Assembly: GCA_028015205.1 (NCBI GenBank)
Contig: CM051514.1
Span: forward strand, 6,138,001 to 6,202,000
Direction: 5' to 3'
From: Mytilisepta virgata
Taxonomy: Eukaryota > Mollusca > Bivalvia > Mytilida > Mytilidae
Length of the DNA: 64,000 nt
How positions within the stretch are numbered: position 1 is the stretch's first letter; each line of letters opens with the position of its first letter. The notes beneath the pieces are model-generated. The model was not told where the DNA came from and ran no database searches. It saw only the letters and a list, made by a program, of their open reading frames with translations. Position numbers and translations under genes: made by a program. This document shows, one piece after another, positions 58,901-64,000 of the stretch.

Positions 58901-61717
58901 TATTTCGCGGCAGTCAGTTTTTATTGGTGGAGGAAGCTGGAGTACCCGGAGAGAACCACCGACCTTCGGTAGGAAAACTGGCAATCCTTGTCAATTTAGA
59001 TCAGAGTCGAACACATCCCGCCACATGTAAGATTCGAACTCACAACCTCAGTGTTGACAGGCTAGTGATCATTAGTAGTCATGACGAACTACCTAGACCA
59101 CTCGGCCACCAAGGCCCCGTGTTCTAATAATTATAAGATGAATTGAGTGGTGAAATATCAGTGATATATATCAATAGGTTCTGTGAACGTAAAAAGTTAG
59201 CCTAGTTGTACTCGAAAATGACCGAATCCTTGGAGAAATCCATTATATAGTGACCAAGTATTATGACAACACCATGGATTCCTAATATATGAAATTAAAT
59301 GCAAAACTTTATAAGAGTCACTCATGCATTAAATATATGTAAAAGTGACCCTAATGATATTAATCTGTTTAGTGTTATGATGGAATTATAGTGATATAAT
59401 ATCATTGATGTATCTCAATGGGTTTCTGAGAATGGACCTTAAAGCAAAAACTTAACCAAATCTGATAGATGTATGGATGGATGAGGGTAAATTTATATGC
59501 CCCTTTGTACTCAAGGCTTAACAATCAAAAAGTAATAAAAAAATAAAGAACATATTCACAGGTTCTTTTATGGATTACGAGTTTCACAAAGCATTTACAT
59601 CAAAAAGCAGTTTTAATTTGAAACAATACACAGGTTTATATTAAATATATTCCTTTGTCTATGATGAATAATTTTATCAATAGATCAATAAATAATTTTT
59701 TTTATATTTCGTGCATAATAAAAACATATTACTACATTCAGTGTGGTGAAATATTGGGATTTTGGAGTTAAATCAAATTTGCTAATTCCCCCAGTAAAAT
59801 CTCAAGTCATATATCACTCTCAGAAGTGCCGCCAACAATGTTGCTATACAAAGGTCGACCCATAGTATCATAAAACATAATCCCTTGTATTTTCTTGTTA
59901 AATCTTATAAATACATACAATATGTCAATTTAATAAACAGATCTCGAAATTCAAATATCAAAAATCTACAGCTGGTGACCGAAAAAAACTACAATAATAA
60001 TTCACTCATGCGGTACACTCATTCGTAAATTAATGTGACGTTCGTAACTCGTTGTAGATTTGTAGGTATTCGAATTTCAAGATAAGTTATACTATAAATA
60101 TTTGGTTGTGTTCTTCAACCGAGAATAATAAGTATTGACAGTATCCGTCCAATGGTCCTTCAGTCATTGACCATTAGCATAAAAAAAATCTGCGCCCCCA
60201 AAAGTATTACCGAATAATTATGTACCCAAAAATGTGACGTTTTAAGTAAATAATGATGTAAATTTTATGATAATACAATGTAAAGCGGACATGTTATTTT
60301 AACAGGTATTATGGTATAGTTTATGCATTGTACCAGTCTACTCACTCAGTAAATCTGTTCTTTGTCTGAATATCTATTATAAAAAAGCAAAACATTGTTT
60401 AAGTGAACATATTTCATGTGTATATGTTCATGTTCTCAGACTTTATTTCTTATCGCTCATTAAAACTGAATCAAACAATATGAATATATTTTGTGATTGT
60501 TTTCTACGCTCTATTTAAATCAGTAATAAAATAATACAACTGAGATTTATGTAACAATGTAATTTTAGAAAAGAGATCTTGTATAATTTAGTCAATAACA
60601 CACATTGTGGTGGATCAGTGGCATAAATCCAACATGGAATAACTCAAAGTTATATTTTGTCATTAAAAATTTCTGGTATTTGCAACATGCAATGATATTA
60701 TTATACAATATGCCACATTAAAAAAATATTATCTCCTGTTCGTAGTCTTAATTTGTTGTATATACATGAGTTTTATATCAAAAGTCAGTGCTACTTGTGT
60801 TCTACAGGAGACAGGTTCCTATTGATTCACAGAAATGTAAAATTGTTCATGCTACACGGATCAATAGTTGATAACCACCATGTTCAGAGATGTCTATCGC
60901 TTGATGAACTAAAGTTAAGAGATGTTGATGATTATCTAAAGTTCATCAAGAAATGTCAAACCTAATGATTATCTAAAGTTCACCAAGAAATGTCAAACCT
61001 AATGATTATCCAGAGTTCAGCAGGAGATGACCACCCTACAGATGCACCAGAAACAAATTATAGTTGTGTTAGGATGCCAACACTAAGTCTATCGAACACA
61101 GTCTCCATCATAAGCTACCGTACAAGGAATTCTTGAATGTGCCTTCCAATAATTAGGACCAATACATACTGTTTTAAAGTGGGGATTGAAAGAATGTTCA
61201 AATCATTAAAACATGTGATTTTGAGGGGGAAGGACTTACACCCTGGGGGACACCCCAATATACATCAATGAATGCGTCTCCCAATAAGAAGTAAGCATAT
61301 ATATCATAACTCGCAGGTTTTAAGGTTATAAAAGCAAATATATTTTCAGGCAGTGGGATATACCCCTAATATACATCAAATAATGTTTCTTCCAACTAGA
61401 GGCTGTATAGTAATAAAACAATCGTACCTGACAAAGGTGATGACGGTTGTCTTCTATTTCCCTAAGTCCAAATGACAAGTCATGAAGGGTTCCTTCTGAT
61501 AGAGTTGCTTCTTTCTTTCTCTTCCATTTGTGTAAAGCCATGAACTTGATGCTCATAACACTGTCGTTTTTATATCTGTATTCTATTTCCTCCCATTCTG
61601 CTTTTGTTAGTCCCAAATGTATCATTAATTCACCAAAGGAGCCCACTCCTACTTTTGCAGCAAGCCTCACAAGATGTTTATCAGTAGGACACTGTAACAG
61701 TTCCTCCTCTGTAAGAC
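52947..61717 (-). CDS. Tandem death-domain protein, C-terminal part, 4 exons
   Basis: Exons in transcript order: 61717-61428, 57573-57540 (only 34 nt), 54739-54410, 53203-52947, with stop TGA at 52949-52947. Junction phases agree and give about 302 residues. Residues about 9-95 form one death domain (DKHLVRLAAKVG, HLGLTKAEWEEIEYRY, ALHKWKRKKE). Residues about 115-205 form a second (VLHELSRTVGNS, ELGLTVSEIEQVIYAHP, AYDILKNWKEN, LMQALQRVEQG). The tail of about 110 residues is polar, rich in S, E, K and R, and ends in RPRDRGGKK. Death domains are six-helix adaptors in apoptosis and innate immune signalling. The parent protein is not identified; candidates include UNC5-like, ankyrin/death or mollusc-specific adaptors. 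The first exon seen begins inside a codon (2 nt), so at least one upstream coding exon exists, probably beyond the window. Confidence 0.85.
54075..54260 (+). mobile_element. Second copy of the retroelement 3' UTR
   Basis: Shares the segment from GCAGGACTTGCTTACCCTTCC through the GAGTTCACATTG part with 39330-39400. No coding part is attached. It lies in the last intron of the death-domain gene. Confidence 0.45.
56057..56160 (+). repeat. Dispersed repeat fragment, partner near 36655
   Basis: Matches the 36655 fragment as described there. It lies in intron 2 of the visible death-domain gene. Confidence 0.5.
56613..56850 (-). CDS. Unassigned exon-like open frame ending in a stop
   Basis: An acceptor-like TTGACAG lies just upstream (56853-56851 on the plus strand). 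It is followed by 79 codons to a TGA. The frame is non-repetitive and not low-complexity (e.g. LSMSGNNKLYVAGVF, ILAMGLTDCPAIY). It lies on the same strand as, and inside intron 2 of, the death-domain gene. It cannot be an alternative last exon using this acceptor, because the 57540 donor leaves one nucleotide and that frame stops within a few codons. It could be a fragment of another gene or a pseudogene. No family recognised. Confidence 0.3.
57293..57464. mobile_element. Hairpin element upstream of the 34-nt exon
   Basis: GTAATAAAGGTTATTTTTACG and GAATTTATCAATGTGTAAATTC face GACGCATTGATAAATTC and AATAATCTTTATTAC. Related in arm sequence to 26723-26931. Confidence 0.6.
57800..58620 (+). repeat. 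Dispersed repeat fragment of the same family, split by a SINE
   Basis: Contains GGTTACAATCCCC, AGTAGTTTCAGAGAAGA and CACAAAGTGATGAC, all seen in the 1990 and 43565 copies. The SINE at 57979-58238 sits in the middle. Confidence 0.5.
57979..58238 (+). mobile_element. tRNA-derived SINE, family 1, diverged
   Basis: Same layout as the 6137 copy (GACTCGGTGGCCG, TCCCTACCGAAGG, CTAAACAAACAAAC tail) but with many changes in the B box. It sits inside an older dispersed repeat with flanks at 57820-57975 and 58240-58620, so it is the younger insertion. Confidence 0.7.
58630..59480. repeat. Diverged tandem repeat, inverted relative to 24830-25570
   Basis: Contains AGTCATTCAAGCATAAAATG and related phrases (AGTCACTCAAGCACTAAAT, AGAGTCACTCATGCATTAAA). 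It is interrupted by the reverse-oriented SINE at 58850-59118. Confidence 0.5.
58850..59118 (-). mobile_element. tRNA-derived SINE, family 1, reverse orientation
   Basis: Reverse complement of the 6137 copy, with the tRNA-like head at the right end (GGGGCCTTGGTGGCCGAGTG read on minus). A probable target-site duplication, GTGTTCTAAT(A)ATTAT, flanks it at 58835-58847 and 59119-59134. It interrupts a diverged tandem repeat. Confidence 0.75.
59942..60083. repeat. Hairpin element
   Basis: TCGAAATTCAAATATCAAAAATCTACA pairs imperfectly with TGTAGATTTGTAGGTATTCGAATTTC. It lies in intron 1 of the visible death-domain gene. Confidence 0.55.
60808..60965 (+). CDS. Unassigned exon-like open frame, antisense in the death-domain gene
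   Basis: Acceptor-like TGTTCTACAG is followed by 52 codons to a TAA. The protein is charged and looks gene-like (DRFLLIHRNVKLFMLHGS, LSLDELKLRDVDDYLKFI). The last ~45 bp, including the stop, are repeated in tandem just downstream (60966-61021). No partner exon was found on the plus strand nearby. It may be the last exon of a decayed or retro-copied gene. No function is assigned. Confidence 0.25.
60930..61021 (+). repeat. Small tandem duplication
   Basis: GATGATTATCTAAAGTTCATC is followed by CTAATGATTATCTAAAGTTCACC and CTAATGATTATCCAGAGTTCAGC. It duplicates the 3' end of the unassigned frame at 60808-60965. Confidence 0.75.
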
Positions 61718-61869
61718 CTATGTAACAAAACAACATCTTTATGTGAAACATTGGTCACTTATTTCCTTTAACCAAATTACCTAGGGGAGATAATCAAATT
61801 GGCTCCCTTTAGAGTTAAGGTCTCGTTATACACTTCCAGGTCAAGTGGCCACTGAGCACCATAGTTCTT

Positions 61870-62520
61870 TAAAAATTTAAACTTTGGAGTAAATTTGTTT
61901 GAGTAAATTAATACAATACCATGATGGTAAAAGTAACATTTAAGGGCTTAAATGAAAGCTGAGAATATTTGCCTTAAAGAAATAACTATGGTACAGGAAG
62001 TAATAACATGACTAATGTCCATCCCTTTTCTCAGTTTGTCTCCAAAATTAAACACATGGTGATTAGAGAAACTTTGCCTTCAGACTCATTTTGCGAAAAA
62101 AGTAAACGATGATCTTATCATATTTGTAGCAGTTTTAAAATCTGCTATTCCTTTTTTTTGCAATGAGGTACGTATGTCTCATTCAGAACTTTACACCTAC
62201 ATGTTCAGGCTGACAGTTTGAAATTTGGAGTAAATTTGTTTAAGTAAATTAATACAATATCATTATGGTAAAAGTAACATTTAAGGTCTTAAATGAAAGC
62301 TGAGAATATTTTCTTTAAAGAAATAACTGCCTCTTTCCACCCATGAGTAGGAATTTATGGTACAAGAAGTAATAACATGATCCCTTTTCTCAGTTTGTCT
62401 CCAAAATTAAACATTTGTAGCATATTTGTAGCAGTCTTAAAATCTGCTATTCTTTTGCTTTGCAATTAGGTACGTATGTCTCATTCAGAACTTTACACCT
62501 ATATGTTCAGGCTGACAGTT
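61870..62520 (+). repeat. Direct duplication, two ~300-bp copies
   Basis: GGAGTAAATTTGTTTGAGTAAA (61887) recurs as GGAGTAAATTTGTTTAAGTAAA (62228). Following blocks match up to GTACGTATGTCTCATTCAGAAC (62169 and 62470). Offset about 340 bp early and 301 bp late because of a deletion in one copy. No coding signal. Confidence 0.75.
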
Positions 62521-62582
62521 TGAAATTTGGCCAAAACTTGCAGGAATATGTTAACGTCAAAGGTTATACGAGACCCTACCCA

Positions 62583-62850
62583 GGGGAAATAATGAAATTG
62601 TCTACCTTTACCCTTAAGGACTACTCAGAGGAGATAATAAATTTGACTTCCTCTTACCTTATGAACTACCCCGGGGAGATAATAACATGTCTCCCTGTAT
62701 GCTCCAGGACTACACAGGGGAGATAATAACAATGTCTCCCTGTATGCTCCAGGACTGCTCAGGGGAGATAATAACAATGTCTCCCTGTATGCTCCAGCAC
62801 TACTCAGAGGAGTTAATAACATTTTCTTCCTTTAACCTTAAGGACAGATC
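62583..62850 (+). repeat. Tandem array, ~45-bp unit, six copies
   Basis: GAGATAATAA recurs at 62631, 62676, 62720, 62765 and (variant) 62810, with an earlier variant near 62586. Inner units share CATGTCTCCCTGTATGCTCCAG. The period is a multiple of three, so frames stay open on both strands; these are not taken as genes. Confidence 0.85.
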
Positions 62851-62881
62851 GGAGATAATTTATCAATGTTTCTTACTGAGA

Positions 62882-63271
62882 AAAAACAAGACAAATTACA
62901 TGTCTGGACCTGCGTCACTGTCATATGTTTGTCAGGCCAAGTTCAACATGCACATCTTCAATTTGTATATAAACACTATGCAAATTTGAAAAATATTGGT
63001 TCAATACAGTCCGAGTTTCAGATTACACAAAGTATGCACCGTTCATAGCATGTATTGCTGAAAAAAGTTCAACATGCAAAATTTCATATTAATAATTTGT
63101 CAAATTTGTCCAAAACAGGAGTTGCACATCTTCAATATGTATATAAACACTATATGCAAAGTTTGGAAAATATTGGTTCAATACAGTCCGAGTTTCAGAT
63201 TACACAAAGTATGTACCCCTACGGAGTCGAGTGGTTACTAGATCTGCTTTCACCGTTTGTGACGCAGGTAA
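62882..63271. mobile_element. Short copy of the CCTGCGTCAC-ended element
   Basis: Same ends as 13471-15113 and the same internal phrases (CACAAAGTATGCACCGTTCA, AATACAGTCCGAG), but without the 146-bp array. Confidence 0.6.
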
Positions 63272-63407
63272 TAAAGTTATTCTTTTGGGGGATTTACTTG
63301 TGTAAACAAATGTTTACTTTATTACTGTGTGTACAATATATTCTGCAAAGCAAGTGGCCAGGTAGTACTTTAAATCAAAATTGTCGAATCCTACTCTTAT
63401 TGATAAA

Positions 63408-64000
63408 GGAAAACAAGAGGCTCCCAAGAACCTGAATCATTCACACTGTTATATTTTGTGTAGATCTTGCATCAATGATTATTTTTGCTATTTAATGTAT
63501 AGCGTCGCAATATTCTCTTTAATATTGACCTGTACAGCTACAATATAGAATCCTGAACCCAAATAGATATGGTTGCTATGGACTTTTTCAATGGCATTGA
63601 CTCTTGATCTTCCATTTTGACTTGAACAGGTAAATTGTAAGGTCCTGAACCCAAATATATCTGGTTGCTAGGAACTTTCTCATCCATTGCTAAGGACTTT
63701 TTCATCGGTTGCCATGGACTTTTTCAATGACCTTGACCCTTGACCCTCCATTTTACTTGTACAGCTACCATTTAATTTATTATAAGTTAGGCTCTAAACA
63801 TCTGTGACATTAGGTCAGACCATTATTTTCTGTTAATGTGTAAATAATCTTTAAAGGGCAAAAACTCCTATAAGGGTTCAATTGACGATTTTGGTCATTT
63901 GACTTATATGTAGATCTTACTTTGCTGAACATTTTTGATGTTTACAGTTTGTCTTTATCTATAATAATATTCAAGTTAATAACCTAAAACTGCAAAATTT
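63408..64000 (+). repeat. Related dispersed repeat running off the right edge
   Basis: Begins AAACAAGAGGCTCCCAAGAACC. Its last part (AAAAACTCCTATAAGGGTTCA, CATTTTTGATGTTTACAG) is the reverse complement of 29560-29680. It is cut by the end of the window. Confidence 0.55.

Noticed and set aside
62625..62822. 65-codon minus-strand frame
   Set aside because: It is a translation of the 45-bp tandem array.

Overview
The window is AT-rich, intron-rich animal DNA packed with short interspersed repeats. Three protein-coding genes can be read from spliced exons with GT/AG borders and matching phases. The repeats (tRNA-headed SINEs, TA-flanked inverted-repeat elements, LINE remnants, long internal tandem arrays) look like those of a bivalve mollusc, most likely a mytilid mussel. 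The organism is an inference from repeat style, not from a marker gene.

Layout: (1) 1272-23302, minus strand: 13 exons of an FBXL4 orthologue (F-box/leucine-rich-repeat substrate receptor of an SCF ubiquitin ligase). Its start is at 23302 or in an exon upstream, and its last exon or exons lie left of the window. (2) 26106-50749, plus strand: a complete 16-exon EHHADH gene, 718 codons plus stop, encoding the peroxisomal bifunctional enzyme (enoyl-CoA hydratase / 3-hydroxyacyl-CoA dehydrogenase). All expected catalytic residues are present and it ends in the peroxisomal signal SKL. (3) 52947-61717, minus strand: the 3' part of a gene with two death domains joined through a 34-nt exon; its 5' part is not found here.

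FBXL4 and EHHADH are head to head, about 2.8 kb apart. EHHADH and the death-domain gene are tail to tail, about 2.2 kb apart. Introns and spacers hold nearly all the remaining sequence. Main repeats are: two inverted copies of a 2.2-kb element (16599-18877 and 47186-49427), an array with an exact 146-bp period (13757-14486), a family with a ~166-bp internal period (1990-3665, 29140-31165, 43565-44640, 63408-end), several hairpin elements, two SINE families (two clean insertions with 12-13 bp target-site duplications), and three LINE-type remnants.

Functionally, EHHADH acts in peroxisomal beta-oxidation. Vertebrate FBXL4 restrains turnover of mitochondria by limiting BNIP3/NIX. The divergent pair therefore puts an organelle enzyme next to an organelle-turnover regulator; shared regulation is only a hypothesis. 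No tRNA or rRNA gene, CRISPR array or virus was found.
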